DNA of 64,000 bases from contig JACKLK010000001.1 of NCBI GenBank assembly GCA_024236015.1, positions 186,001 through 250,000 of the forward strand, written 5' to 3'. Position numbers and translations under genes: made by a program. Source of the DNA: Rhodoferax sp. (GTDB lineage: Bacteria > Pseudomonadota > Gammaproteobacteria > Burkholderiales > Burkholderiaceae_C). The notes below the pieces were generated by a model. That model saw only the letters and a list, made by a program, of their open reading frames with translations. It was not told the origin of the DNA and did no database searches. Shown here one piece after another: positions 1-7,782 of the stretch (its first letter is position 1; every line of letters begins with the position of its first letter).

Positions 1-50
1 CAAAGTGCCGACTGATCCGAATGCTGAGTTCGGGTAGCGTGAACTACGCG

Positions 51-422
51 TCACGGCAAATCTAATGGTATGTACGGCAAGGTCGCATAGAGCAACACCA
101 CCAAGACAAAAGTGCCGCAGAGGGCGAACACGGAGCGCTGAAAGCTTGAGCCACGTGTGACGACAAATGTGCGGAGGCAAACAGACGCGGGAATTGCCGC
201 TATAAGTGCAAACAGCACAATGAGGTCGCCCGCGCCGCTTCGCCGGACACCCGACCCAGCAAGAAAAAACCAAAGGACAAAAGGCAGAAATAGATGCATC
301 AAATCGGGCGTTTCGATTTCCTTTCTCCTATTGAGGCGTACAAACGACGCAATCAGCGCAAACGCGCAAATGCCCAATATCACGCAAATTGCCAATAACG
401 ATAGGACGGTCAGAAGATGCAT
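51..422 (-). CDS. small integral membrane protein, function unknown
   Basis: A 123-residue protein that is mostly hydrophobic. I see about four membrane segments: residues 3-27, 43-57, 64-82 and 100-118, with a short charged loop (RLNRRKEIE) after the first. It opens with ATG and fills its frame. No family is recognised. Third codon positions are much less GC-rich than in the core genes further right, so it belongs to the accessory DNA at the left edge of the window. It reads leftward out of the window and its upstream neighbour on this strand is the IS-truncated fragment at 502-681. The coding call rests on hydrophobic patterning and length only. Confidence 0.55.
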   Translation of the reverse strand: MHLLTVLSLLAICVILGICAFALIASFVRLNRRKEIETPDLMHLFLPFVLWFFLAGSGVRRSGAGDLIVLFALIAAIPASVCLRTFVVTRGSSFQRSVFALCGTFVLVVLLYATLPYIPLDLP

Positions 423-501
423 ATATGGAACTGACGTTCAACGACAGCCGCGGGACCAGAACTACCGGTACACGTCCACTGGACGGACCGCCTGGGCACT
501 T

Positions 502-681
502 TCACTTGGCAGGCCCGATGTCCATACCATCGTAGGACTCGAGCTGAAACTGGTTGGCTAGCTCGTAAAACTCTCGATTTCTATGATTCAGGGACTCAGG
601 TGTGTGATGCTCGATTTTCTCCACATGAAGGAAGAATGTGCCCTTGTCGTCGGCTGGATAGACGCTGAATCGCCCCGGGTT
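502..681 (-). pseudogene. C-terminal coding fragment abutting the IS element
   Basis: Sixty codons (from NPGRFSVYPADD to YDGMDIGPAK) stay open up to the left end of the IS3-family element, and the frame runs on into the element to a TTG at 714. If the IS and one copy of the GTT duplication are removed, the joined frame continues only nine more codons before a TGA, with no ATG, GTG or TTG, so no complete gene is restored. The ending FYELANQF...YDG loosely recalls the tail of RraB-type ribonuclease E regulators, but this is too weak to name it. Either the gene was already decayed or it starts at the internal GTG (about residue 31 from the TTG) and is only 40 codons long. Confidence 0.35.
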
Positions 682-722
682 TGAACTGACCCCCAGAAGT
701 TGGACGAACTTCAAGGGGTCCT

Positions 723-1247
723 ATGGAGAAGTACGAAACCGAATTCAAGCTCAAGGTCGTGGAGAGTTTTCTTGCTGGCGAGGGCGGTGCGAAGTTGCTT
801 GCACGGCGCTGGTCGGTGCCCGAGGAGAAAATTCGTGCCTGGGTCAGTCACTACCGGTGGCACGGAATTACCGGCTTACGGCCCAAACGGGGATCCTATA
901 CCGGGCATTTCAAGCTTCAGGTGCTGGCGCATCAGGATCGTGAACGGCTCTCGAGCCGCCAGGTGGCCGCGATCTACGATATTCGCAATCCGAACCAAGT
1001 CGTCGTCTGGCGGCGTGCCCTCGATGACGGCGGTGTGGCGGCACTCGAAAGCACAAGACAAGCGCGTCCTATGAAGGCACAGAATCCTAATCCAGAACCA
1101 CCTGACACGGACGGCGCCAGATCGCACCGTGCGCTGCGTGAAGAAGTCGAGCGACTGCGCGCGGAGGTTGCGTACCTAAAAAAATTGCAGGCCTTGGTTC
1201 GGGATCGGCAAGCTGCGCAGAAAGAGCGCAAGCCGTCCTCGCACTGA
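723..1247 (+). CDS. IS3-family transposase OrfA (helix-turn-helix)
   Basis: A 174-residue OrfA of the IS3 family, IS150-like group. It binds the element ends and forms the N-terminal part of the OrfAB transposase. Two helix-turn-helix units are visible at about residues 5-50 and 60-105, each with the tryptophan-containing recognition pattern (KIRAWVSHYR, QVVVWRRAL). A leucine-heptad coiled coil follows at about 133-155 (LREEVERLRAEVAYLKKL). An AGGGG ribosome-binding site sits just before the ATG. The coiled coil runs straight into a run of seven A at 1178-1184, where a -1 shift would fuse it to OrfB. Without the shift translation ends at 1247, 14 bases before the OrfB start. Confidence 0.93.
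   Translation: MEKYETEFKLKVVESFLAGEGGAKLLARRWSVPEEKIRAWVSHYRWHGITGLRPKRGSYTGHFKLQVLAHQDRERLSSRQVAAIYDIRNPNQVVVWRRALDDGGVAALESTRQARPMKAQNPNPEPPDTDGARSHRALREEVERLRAEVAYLKKLQALVRDRQAAQKERKPSSH
1178..1184 (+). other. slippery heptamer for programmed -1 frameshift
   Basis: Seven consecutive A, read in the OrfA frame as ctA AAA AAA ttg, match the A-AAA-AAX shift sites known in IS150-group elements. After a -1 shift the frame is open without a stop through to the OrfB start at 1262, giving an OrfAB fusion. I did not fold the downstream RNA for a stimulatory structure. Confidence 0.7.
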
Positions 1248-1261
1248 GGCCAAACTACCCG

Positions 1262-2071
1262 TTGCTAATGCTGCTGAAAGCAGCCGGCTTGTCGCGCAGC
1301 ACGTTCTACTACCAAGCCAAGGCCTTGGAGGTCGGGGACAAGTACGCCAGCCTGAAATCAAGCATCATGGCCATCTACGAGCGCCACAAGGGTCGCTACG
1401 GCTATCGGCGCATCACTGCGCGGCTTCGCCAGACAGGCCAGGCCGTGAACCACAAGACTGTGCAACGGTTGATGAACAACCTTGGCCTGAAATCCCTGGT
1501 TCGGCCGAAGAAATACCGGTCTTACCGAGGCGAATGCGCGTCATCACCCAATGTGCTCAATCGCCAATTCAACGCAGCGCGGCCGAACGAGAAGTGGGTG
1601 ACTGATGTGACCGAGTTCAAGGTCCGAGGCGACAAGCTCTACCTATCGCCGATCATGGACCTCTACAACGGGGAAATCGTGGCCTACGAGATGCAAGCAC
1701 GTCCCCTGTATTCCCTCGTCGGAAATATGCTCAGGACGGCGTTCGGAAAGCTAAAGGGACGGACCGATGCGCCACTTCTGCACTCCGATCAGGGGTGGCA
1801 CTATCAGATACCAGCCTATCGCAAACAACTCAGCGACCAGGGTCTCACCCAGAGCATGTCGCGCAAAGGAAACTGCCTGGATAATGCCGCGATGGAGAGC
1901 TTCTTCGGAACGCTCAAGTCCGAGTTCTTCTATCTCAACAGATTCGCCAACATCGAGGAATTGCAAGCGGGCATACACCGCTACATCCACTACTACAACC
2001 ATCAACGTTTAAAGCTCAAACTGAATGGCCTGAGTCCGGTGCAATACCGCATTCAGGCGTTGAGTTGCTAG
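1262..2071 (+). CDS. IS3-family transposase OrfB (DDE integrase core)
   Basis: A 269-residue catalytic subunit of the IS3-family transposase. The N-terminal HTH_21-type segment (GRYGYRRITARLR) is at about residues 43-56. The rve-type integrase core carries the DDE residues: D in WVTDVTEF, D in LLHSDQGWHY, and E in DNAAMESFFGTLKSE. The usual C-terminal NHQRLKLKLNGLSPVQYR block is present, so the protein is full length. The frame opens upstream of the ATG back to the A7 run in orfA, as expected if the main active product is an OrfAB fusion. The stop is 10 bases before the right inverted repeat. Confidence 0.95.
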   Translation: MLMLLKAAGLSRSTFYYQAKALEVGDKYASLKSSIMAIYERHKGRYGYRRITARLRQTGQAVNHKTVQRLMNNLGLKSLVRPKKYRSYRGECASSPNVLNRQFNAARPNEKWVTDVTEFKVRGDKLYLSPIMDLYNGEIVAYEMQARPLYSLVGNMLRTAFGKLKGRTDAPLLHSDQGWHYQIPAYRKQLSDQGLTQSMSRKGNCLDNAAMESFFGTLKSEFFYLNRFANIEELQAGIHRYIHYYNHQRLKLKLNGLSPVQYRIQALSC

Positions 2072-2104
2072 CTTCCAACTGTCCAACTTCTGGGGGTCAG
2101 TTCA

Positions 2105-2611
2105 GTTCCGCGGAGGCCATTTGGTTGGAGCTCACGCGACGTCTGACTGAACGTCCGGTTCCGGACAACCTGGCGAACGTCCGAAGTTGGTCGCAACCAG
2201 CCCTAGCCAAATTCATTAGCGGGTCTCCCGCCCTGCCAGCCCCCACCCCTGCTGCGAAGGCCCGCGGGGCCCCAGCGTGGCGCGACTCTGTGGCGCCGAG
2301 GATCGCAGGGCTTGCGCCTCGCGCGCAGCGCGTTCGTCATCATGCTCATCGCGCTTGTCTGAACGGAGCGCCCGCAGGGCGCGCAGTGAGTTGCGCGATG
2401 CAGGCGCAAGACCGAGAACCGCAGGGCAGTCGCAGGCGCGTTTAGCGCCCGACCGCCACAGTGAAGCGCCACGCTGGGGCCCCGCGGGCCTTCGCAGCGC
2501 GCGTACCACGGCTGCCACACCGATCTCGGAACCGTCGCTTCAGGACCCCGGAAGACCATCGCCAACTCGCTCCGCGACAATCAGCCTGCAACAAGCCGCG
2601 ACCACCACCCC
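2105..2611. other. non-coding stretch between the IS element and the pilin gene
   Basis: No convincing gene in about 500 bases. The short open frames on both strands are arginine- and alanine-rich shadows. The stretch includes the long inverted repeat at 2251-2498, listed separately, and probably the pilin promoter, which I could not place with confidence. Confidence 0.6.
2251..2498. repeat. 248-bp intergenic element with 33-bp perfect inverted arms
   Basis: Bases 2251-2283 and 2466-2498 are perfect reverse complements over 33 bp (GCTGCGAAGGCCCGCGGGGC then CCCAGCGTGGCGC). The interior holds further shorter complementary pieces, for example CTGTGGCG near 2288 with CGCCACAG near 2453, and CTTGCGCCT near 2310 with AGGCGCAAG near 2401. 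Internal GC-rich hairpins are also present (GCGCCCGCAGGGCGC near 2370). This is either a structured intergenic repeat of a dispersed family or a large transcribed hairpin. No transposase lies inside. Confidence 0.6.
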
Positions 2612-3091
2612 ATGAACACCCGCCGCAACGGCTTCACGCTGATCGAACTGATGGTCGTCGTCACCGTCATCAGCATCCTGGTGCTGATGACCCTGCCGAC
2701 CTACTACAGCAAGCTGATCCGGGACCAGATCGTCGAAGGCAGTGCCCTGGCCAACCTGGCGAAGGGCCCCATTGCCGCCCGATGGGCCGCCGACAAGTCC
2801 TTTCCCGTTGACAACGCCGCGGCAGGCCTGCCGGTGGCCGAGCTGATCGTGGGCAACGTAGTGCGCGCCGTCTCGGTGCAGGATGGCGCGATCCACATCA
2901 CCTATGGCAACCGTGCCCATGGCAAGCTCAAGGACAAGACCCTGTCGTTGCGCCCCGCGGTCGTCGAAGAGGCGCCGGTGGTGCCGGTCGCGTGGGTCTG
3001 TGGGTTTGCGTCCGGCCCGGACAAGATGACCGTGATGGGTCAGAACCGAACCGATATTCCCAAGGAGTACTTGCCGCTCAACTGCAGGTGA
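2612..3091 (+). CDS. type IV pilin-like protein (class III signal)
   Basis: A 159-residue type IV pilin or pseudopilin. The prepilin signature is clear: a short basic leader MNTRRNG, cleavage after G7, then FTLIELMVVVTVISILVLMT with the conserved E5 of the mature protein and a hydrophobic helix N1 that anchors the subunit and packs the fibre core. Two cysteines (VAWVCGF and the final LNCR) would form the C-terminal D-loop disulphide. Length is normal for PilA/PilE. No pilus assembly genes flank it, so it is an orphan pilin that would need PilD peptidase and the assembly machinery from elsewhere. No strong ribosome-binding site is seen before the ATG, though the start is fixed by the leader. 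Confidence 0.88.
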   Translation: MNTRRNGFTLIELMVVVTVISILVLMTLPTYYSKLIRDQIVEGSALANLAKGPIAARWAADKSFPVDNAAAGLPVAELIVGNVVRAVSVQDGAIHITYGNRAHGKLKDKTLSLRPAVVEEAPVVPVAWVCGFASGPDKMTVMGQNRTDIPKEYLPLNCR

Positions 3092-3117
3092 GCCGGGCGG
3101 GAACCCGAGCGACCGCG

Positions 3118-3684
3118 TCAGCTGCAACGGCTGCGGTAGTTTTCCTCGAATCGGCGCAGATCCGCTTTCTCGCCATCGCTCAGGTCGGTACGGGCACGCT
3201 TCTTGAACAGAATGCGTTTGGACTCGTCGCATTGCTGCTGCTGAAGCTGCGTGCGTTCCTTGTTCAGGGCCTGCGCTTTCCTGGCTTCGTTGAGCCTGTC
3301 CCTGTCATCCCTGCGCTCCTGGGACATCAAGGCGTTCGCTTCGCGCTCGCTTTCCGCACATTCCTGCCGGTATTCCTGCTGCATCTGGGCGATGGTGTCG
3401 TATTTGAGTCCGCGCGCCTGGGCGGTTCGCAATGCGTCGTTGAGCGAGGCACAACGTGGGCTCAGGTACTTCAGATTGGCCGGCGCCTGGCCGATCCTGG
3501 GTACCCGGGGTTCCGGGCTTGGCCGGCTCGGCGCCGGACCATAACTCGTGATGTTCCCGCCACCGGGACACGGCCGCGTGGACTGGTAGGTCGTGCCGTT
3601 GATCGTGCAGACATAACGGGTCTGGGCCTGTACGCCGGTGGACAGGAAAGCCATGGCCAGCACGAAGAACAACGCGATTTTCAC
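3118..3684 (-). CDS. exported protein of unknown function, charged C-terminal half
   Basis: I start this gene at the GTG at 3684 because it places a normal Sec signal peptide at the N-terminus (VKIALFFVLAMAFLSTGVQA, cleavage before QTRYVC). A GGATGG ribosome-binding site lies a few bases upstream. The 188-residue precursor has a short cysteine-containing domain after the signal (RYVCTINGTTYQSTRPC), a proline-rich spacer, then a long Arg/Glu/Gln-rich helical region at about residues 80-185 likely to form a coiled coil. Four further cysteines are spread through the mature protein. It resembles small periplasmic DUF4124-like proteins of Burkholderiales only in general build. It converges on the pilin gene with a 26-base gap. 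Confidence 0.6.
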   Translation of the reverse strand: MKIALFFVLAMAFLSTGVQAQTRYVCTINGTTYQSTRPCPGGGNITSYGPAPSRPSPEPRVPRIGQAPANLKYLSPRCASLNDALRTAQARGLKYDTIAQMQQEYRQECAESEREANALMSQERRDDRDRLNEARKAQALNKERTQLQQQQCDESKRILFKKRARTDLSDGEKADLRRFEENYRSRCS

Positions 3685-3822
3685 TACGCCATCCAAGCTT
3701 GGGTTCGTTAAAGGCGACAGCTCTGTCGGCTGCAGCCGAGGCAATATACCAGGGTCGATTCGATGATCACGGCTTGGCAGGCGACGACGCATGGCCGAGC
3801 CCCCGAGCGCGTGCAACGGAGG

Positions 3823-5283
3823 CTAGACCGAGCGGCTGCGCGCCAACGGCGGATTGCGCGAGAAATACCCTTCGATGCCCCGGATCAGCGCGTCGGCCAG
3901 CGTCTGCAGGTACTTGTCGTCGTTGAGCTTGGCTTCTTCTTCCGGGTTGCTGATGAAGGCCGCCTCGACCAGCACGCTCGGAATGTCGGGCGCCTTGAGC
4001 ACGGCAAAACCGGCCTGTTCGACGCGCGGCTTGTGCAGTTTGCCGATGCGGCCGATCTCGCCGAGCATGGCGCTGCCCAGTTTCAGGCTGTCGTTGATCT
4101 GGGCCGTGGTGCTCATGTCGAGCATGGCGCGTTGCACCGCTTCGTCGCGCGAGGCCACGTTCAGCCCGCCGATCAGGTCGGCCTTGTTCTCCTTGTCGGC
4201 CATCCAGCGCGCGGCGCTGCTCGAGGCGCCGTTCTGGCTCAGCGCGAACACGCTGGCGCCTTGCGGGCGGGGCGTGTAGAAGGCGTCGGCATGCAGGCTG
4301 ACGAACAGGTCGGCCTGCACCCGGCGCGCCTTCTGCACCCGCACGTGCAGCGGCACGAAGAAGTCGGCGTCGCGCGTCAGGTAGGCGCGCATGGCGTTGC
4401 CGCCCACCGTCATGCCGTTGATGCGCTCGCGCAGCTTGTGCGCCAGCCGCAGCACCACGTCTTTCTCGCGCGTGCCGTTGGGGCCGATCGCGCCCGGGTC
4501 CTCGCCGCCGTGGCCGGGGTCGAGCGCGATGATGATCAGGCGGTCGGTTCGGTCCGGCTCGGCCGGGGCCGGCCGAGGTGGTGGTGGTGTTGGCGCCGGC
4601 GTGGCGGCGACGGCCGGTGCACCAGGGCGGGTCGGGGCGGTCGGCGCGGTCGGCACTCCCAGCAGCAGCGCCGCCGGGTCGCGGGTGCCGCTGGCGCCGT
4701 TGCGCTGCGCGATCAGATCGCCCAGCGGGTCGGCCGCCGGTGCCGTGGGCACGAAGGGGGGCGGCGCCGACGGCGCGGTGACCGAGGCCACGGCCGGGGC
4801 CGGGTTGCTCGGGCTCTGCGCCGGCGTGGGGCCGATGCGTTCGGCGATCAGCGTCTCCAGCGGGTCGGCCACCTTGCTCGGGTACAGGTCCAGCACCAGC
4901 CGATGCTGGTAGGCCGACACCGGCAGCAGGCTGAACACCTGCGGCCGCGCGTCCTGCTTGAGGTCGAGCACCAGGCGAACCACGCCGGGCGCGAACTGGC
5001 CCACGCGGATGCCCTGGATGTTCGGGTCGTCGGCGCGCACCTTGGCCACCAGCTCGCGCAGCGCCGGGTTGAGTTCGATGCCTTCGATGTCCACCGCCAG
5101 CCGGGGCGGGTTGGCCACGAACAGCTGGCTGGTGTTGAGCGCACCGTCGGATTCGATGGTCACGCGCGTGTAGTCCGGCGCCGGCCAGACGCGCACTGCC
5201 AATATGGTCGCGCCGCGCGCGATCTGGGCCGTGCCCAGCAGCAGCACCAGCGTGCCCGATTGCAGCAGGTCGCGCCGCTTCAT
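3823..5283 (-). CDS. amiC: N-acetylmuramoyl-L-alanine amidase with AMIN domain
   Basis: A 486-residue periplasmic amidase that cuts the bond between N-acetylmuramic acid and L-alanine to split septal peptidoglycan. The N-terminus carries a twin-arginine-like signal (MKRRDLLQSGTLVLLLGT) as in AmiC proteins. An AMIN domain, which targets septal peptidoglycan, spans about residues 27-135. A Pro/Ala-rich linker follows to about 245, then the zinc amidase_3 domain to the end, with the metal-binding LDPGHGGEDPGAIG motif near residue 254, SLHADAF near 327 and the catalytic VLVEAAFISNPEE segment near the C-terminus. Its ATG overlaps the tsaE stop by four bases (tsaE then amiC in one transcript), the arrangement usual in beta- and gammaproteobacteria. 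Confidence 0.93.
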   Translation of the reverse strand: MKRRDLLQSGTLVLLLGTAQIARGATILAVRVWPAPDYTRVTIESDGALNTSQLFVANPPRLAVDIEGIELNPALRELVAKVRADDPNIQGIRVGQFAPGVVRLVLDLKQDARPQVFSLLPVSAYQHRLVLDLYPSKVADPLETLIAERIGPTPAQSPSNPAPAVASVTAPSAPPPFVPTAPAADPLGDLIAQRNGASGTRDPAALLLGVPTAPTAPTRPGAPAVAATPAPTPPPPRPAPAEPDRTDRLIIIALDPGHGGEDPGAIGPNGTREKDVVLRLAHKLRERINGMTVGGNAMRAYLTRDADFFVPLHVRVQKARRVQADLFVSLHADAFYTPRPQGASVFALSQNGASSSAARWMADKENKADLIGGLNVASRDEAVQRAMLDMSTTAQINDSLKLGSAMLGEIGRIGKLHKPRVEQAGFAVLKAPDIPSVLVEAAFISNPEEEAKLNDDKYLQTLADALIRGIEGYFSRNPPLARSRSV

Positions 5284-5771
5284 GCCGGGGACACGGCGGC
5301 CAGCAGGGCCGCGCCGGTCGGGGTCTGTGCGATCAGGCGCACCGCGCGGGCCTCGTCATCCTGCACCTCGATGTGCAGCGCCAGGTCGGCGAGCGGCAAC
5401 ATGCCGTGGGCCTTTTCCGGCCACTCGGCCAGCTTGAGTCCGCTGCTGGCGAAGATGTCGCGGAAACCCGCGTCTTCCCATTCCTGCGGATCGTCGAAGC
5501 GGTAGAAGTCGAAATGCCAGATCGCCAGCGGCTGGTCTGCGGTCGGCGTGCGGGCAAGTTCGTACGGCTCGACCACCGCATAGGTCGGGCTCTTGATGCG
5601 GCCCTGCACGCCCAGTGCCTGGAGCAGGTGACGCACGAAACTGGTCTTGCCGGCGCCCAGGTCGCCATGCAGTTCGATGAAGCAGTTCGCCAGCGCCGGC
5701 TGCTGCGCCAGCGAGGCGGCGAACAGGCGCGTGGCGGCCTCGTCGCTCCAGACAAGGCTTTTTACAATCAG
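5280..5771 (-). CDS. tsaE: tRNA threonylcarbamoyladenosine biosynthesis ATPase TsaE
   Basis: TsaE is the P-loop ATPase that drives the TsaBD complex making t6A37 on ANN-decoding tRNAs. The core is plain: Walker A HGDLGAGKTSFVRHLL, the conserved RIKSPTYAVVEPY block, and HFDFYRFDDPQEWEDAGF (Walker B-like region), ending in the usual short C-terminal beta strand. Length is normal at about 163 residues. The start is unresolved: the family start falls near LVWSDEAATRLFA, but no ATG or GTG is available there. I give the in-frame CTG at 5771; TTG codons at 5807 and 5813 are alternatives and would overlap the divergent queG. The stop overlaps the amiC start. Confidence 0.85.
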   Translation of the reverse strand: MIVKSLVWSDEAATRLFAASLAQQPALANCFIELHGDLGAGKTSFVRHLLQALGVQGRIKSPTYAVVEPYELARTPTADQPLAIWHFDFYRFDDPQEWEDAGFRDIFASSGLKLAEWPEKAHGMLPLADLALHIEVQDDEARAVRLIAQTPTGAALLAAVSPA

Positions 5772-5774
5772 GGG

Positions 5775-6890
5775 GTGAACAACATCACCCGTGGCTTGGT
5801 CGATCAAGGTCAATTGGTTTCCCGCATCAGCCGCTGGGGGCAGGAACTCGGATTCGCACAGATCGGAATAAGTTGCATCGATCTGTCGGACGCAGAACCG
5901 GGATTGCTGGCGTGGTTGGAGCAGGGCTTTCACGGCGATATGGCATACATGGCGGCGCATGGACTCAAACGTGCCCGACCGGATGAACTCGTGCCTGGCA
6001 CAGTGACTGTGCTGACCGCCCGCTTGAACTATTTGACCACAGCGGATGCGGATGACGCCCATTCCTGGCAGGCAATCGAGTTCGATCGTCTCCAACGCGC
6101 AACAGAAGGCGTGATCTCGCTGTATGCGCGGGGCCGCGACTACCACAAGGTGCTGCGTCAGCGGCTGGCGCAACTGGCCGAACGCATCGCCGCCGAGGTG
6201 GGCGAACTCGGCTACCGCGTCTTCACCGACTCGGCGCCGGTGCTAGAGGTCGAACTGGCCACGCGCAGCGGACAGGGCTGGCGCGGCAAGCACACGCTGG
6301 TGCTCAACCGCGAGGCCGGCTCGATGTTTTTCCTCGGCGAGATCTACCTCGACCTGGCGCTGCCGCCGACCGATCCGGTCAGCAACCATTGCGGAAACTG
6401 CAAGGCCTGTATCGATGTGTGTCCGACCCAGGCCATTGTTGCGCCGTACCGGCTCGATGCGCGGCGCTGCATCTCCTACCTGACGATCGAACATCCCGGC
6501 TCCATCGACGAGGCCTTGCGTCCGCTGATGGGCAACCGCATCTACGGCTGCGACGACTGCCAGCTGGCCTGCCCGTGGAACAAGTTCGCGCAGCCCAGCC
6601 CGCTGCCCGATTTCGCGCCCCGCCAGGGGCTGGTCGGCGCCGACCTGGTCGCGTTGTTCGGCTGGAGCGAGGCGCAATTCCTGCAGCGCCTGGAGGGCAG
6701 TCCGATCCGGCGCATCGGCCATGTGCGCTGGCTGCGCAACATCGCGGTCGCCCTGGGCAATGCGCTGGCCGCCGCGCACGACCCGCGCATCGTGCAGGCC
6801 TTGCAGGCGCGCGCGGACGATCCGAGCCCGCTGGTGCGCGAACATGTGGCCTGGGCCTTGGGCTACCATAGTGCCAGGCATCCCGAATGA
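5775..6890 (+). CDS. queG: epoxyqueuosine reductase QueG
   Basis: QueG reduces epoxyqueuosine to queuosine at the wobble base of GUN tRNAs, using cobalamin and two 4Fe-4S clusters. I use the GTG at 5775, which gives VNNITRGLVDQGQL before the conserved WGQELGFAQIGIS block, matching the family N-terminus; a TTG at 5814 is possible. The protein has 371 residues. The ferredoxin-type cysteine motifs CGNCKACIDVCP (about residue 205) and YGCDDCQLACPWN (about 256) are intact. The HEAT-like C-terminal repeat region (VRWLRNIAVALGNAL, SPLVREHVAWALGYH) is complete. It is divergent from tsaE; a TACAAT box at 5763-5768 is so close to the GTG that a leaderless transcript is conceivable. Confidence 0.92.
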   Translation: MNNITRGLVDQGQLVSRISRWGQELGFAQIGISCIDLSDAEPGLLAWLEQGFHGDMAYMAAHGLKRARPDELVPGTVTVLTARLNYLTTADADDAHSWQAIEFDRLQRATEGVISLYARGRDYHKVLRQRLAQLAERIAAEVGELGYRVFTDSAPVLEVELATRSGQGWRGKHTLVLNREAGSMFFLGEIYLDLALPPTDPVSNHCGNCKACIDVCPTQAIVAPYRLDARRCISYLTIEHPGSIDEALRPLMGNRIYGCDDCQLACPWNKFAQPSPLPDFAPRQGLVGADLVALFGWSEAQFLQRLEGSPIRRIGHVRWLRNIAVALGNALAAAHDPRIVQALQARADDPSPLVREHVAWALGYHSARHPE

Positions 6891-6929
6891 CCCGTCGCCG
6901 GCGGGTCGCCCCCCTCTGACACGACCCGC

Positions 6930-7736
6930 ATGCGACTGCTCATCATCGACCCCCAGAACGACTTCATGGACCTGCCCGAAGCGGCCTTGCCGGTGCCCGG
7001 TGCGCAGGCGGACATGCATCGCCTGGCCGGGCTGATCGACCGCTTGTCGGCGCAGATCGACGACATCGTCGTCACGCTCGACTCGCATGCCGGCTACGGC
7101 ATCGAACGCACCACGTTCTGGGTCGACGCCGACGCCGCGCCGGTGGCGCCGTTCACCGCCATCACCGCCGCCGATGCCCAGGCCGGCCGCTTCCGCCCGC
7201 GCGACGGCGCCCGCGCGGCCGAGGTGCTGGCCTACCTGCAGGCGCTCGAGGCCGGTGGCGAACGCACGCTGGTCGTGTGGCCGGTGCATTGCGTGCTCGG
7301 CAGCTGGGGCCACAACATCGAGCCCGTGCTGGCCGCCAGCATCGCCCGCTGGGAACAGGCGCGCGCCCGGGCCTGCGACAAGGTGGTCAAGGGCCTGAAC
7401 CCGATGACCGAGCAATACAGCGCTTTCCGCGCCGACGTGCCACGCGCCGACGATGCGCGCACCCAGCTCAACCTCCCGCTGCTGCAGCGGCTGGCGCAGG
7501 GCGACGATGTGCTGGTGGTCGCGGGCGAGGCCGCCAGCCACTGCGTGGCCGCGTCCGGCCAGGACATGCTGGCGCAGTGGGACGCCGCGCGGCTGCGCAA
7601 CACGGTGTTCCTGACCGACTGCATGAGCCCGGTGCCGGGTTTCGAGTCCGCCGCGCAGGCCTTCCTGCAGCAGCTGCGTGATGCCGGCGTGTCGTGCCGC
7701 AGCGCAGCCGAACTCATCGCCGCGCCGCGCGACTGA
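6930..7736 (+). CDS. isochorismatase-superfamily hydrolase, nicotinamidase-like
   Basis: A 268-residue cysteine hydrolase of the isochorismatase/nicotinamidase superfamily. The catalytic triad is visible: D7 in LLIIDPQNDF, K near 151 in CDKVVKGLNP, and C near 204 in AGEAASHCVAAS. The TLDSHAGYG segment supplies the metal-binding Asp and His of nicotinamidases, and WPVHCVLGSWG closely follows the WPxHC block of PncA. I therefore favour amide hydrolysis of nicotinamide or a similar compound, in the cytoplasm, but the protein is longer than typical PncA (about 210) and substrate cannot be fixed from sequence. It lies 39 bases after queG and 46 bases before the permease gene, possibly in one transcript. 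Confidence 0.82.
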   Translation: MRLLIIDPQNDFMDLPEAALPVPGAQADMHRLAGLIDRLSAQIDDIVVTLDSHAGYGIERTTFWVDADAAPVAPFTAITAADAQAGRFRPRDGARAAEVLAYLQALEAGGERTLVVWPVHCVLGSWGHNIEPVLAASIARWEQARARACDKVVKGLNPMTEQYSAFRADVPRADDARTQLNLPLLQRLAQGDDVLVVAGEAASHCVAASGQDMLAQWDAARLRNTVFLTDCMSPVPGFESAAQAFLQQLRDAGVSCRSAAELIAAPRD

Positions 7737-7782
7737 ACCAGGCCATGCGGTGCCACCGGCAAGCAACGCCCACGCCGCCCCG

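Larger units (their letters stand above)
682..2104 (+). mobile_element. complete IS3-family (IS150-like) insertion sequence
   Basis: The element is bounded by perfect 24-bp terminal inverted repeats, at 682-705 (TGAACTGACCCCCAGAAGTT then GGAC) and 2081-2104. It is flanked by the same three bases, GTT, at 679-681 and 2105-2107, which fits the 3-4 bp target duplication of this family. Inside are two consecutive frames, orfA (723-1247) and orfB (1262-2071), joined by a likely -1 frameshift site. Both frames and both ends look intact, so the copy may still be active. Confidence 0.93.

Noticed and set aside
3763..5505. Long plus-strand frame opposite amiC and tsaE
   Set aside because: The minus strand encodes recognisable AmiC and TsaE with all motifs; this frame is Arg/His/Gln-rich shadow.
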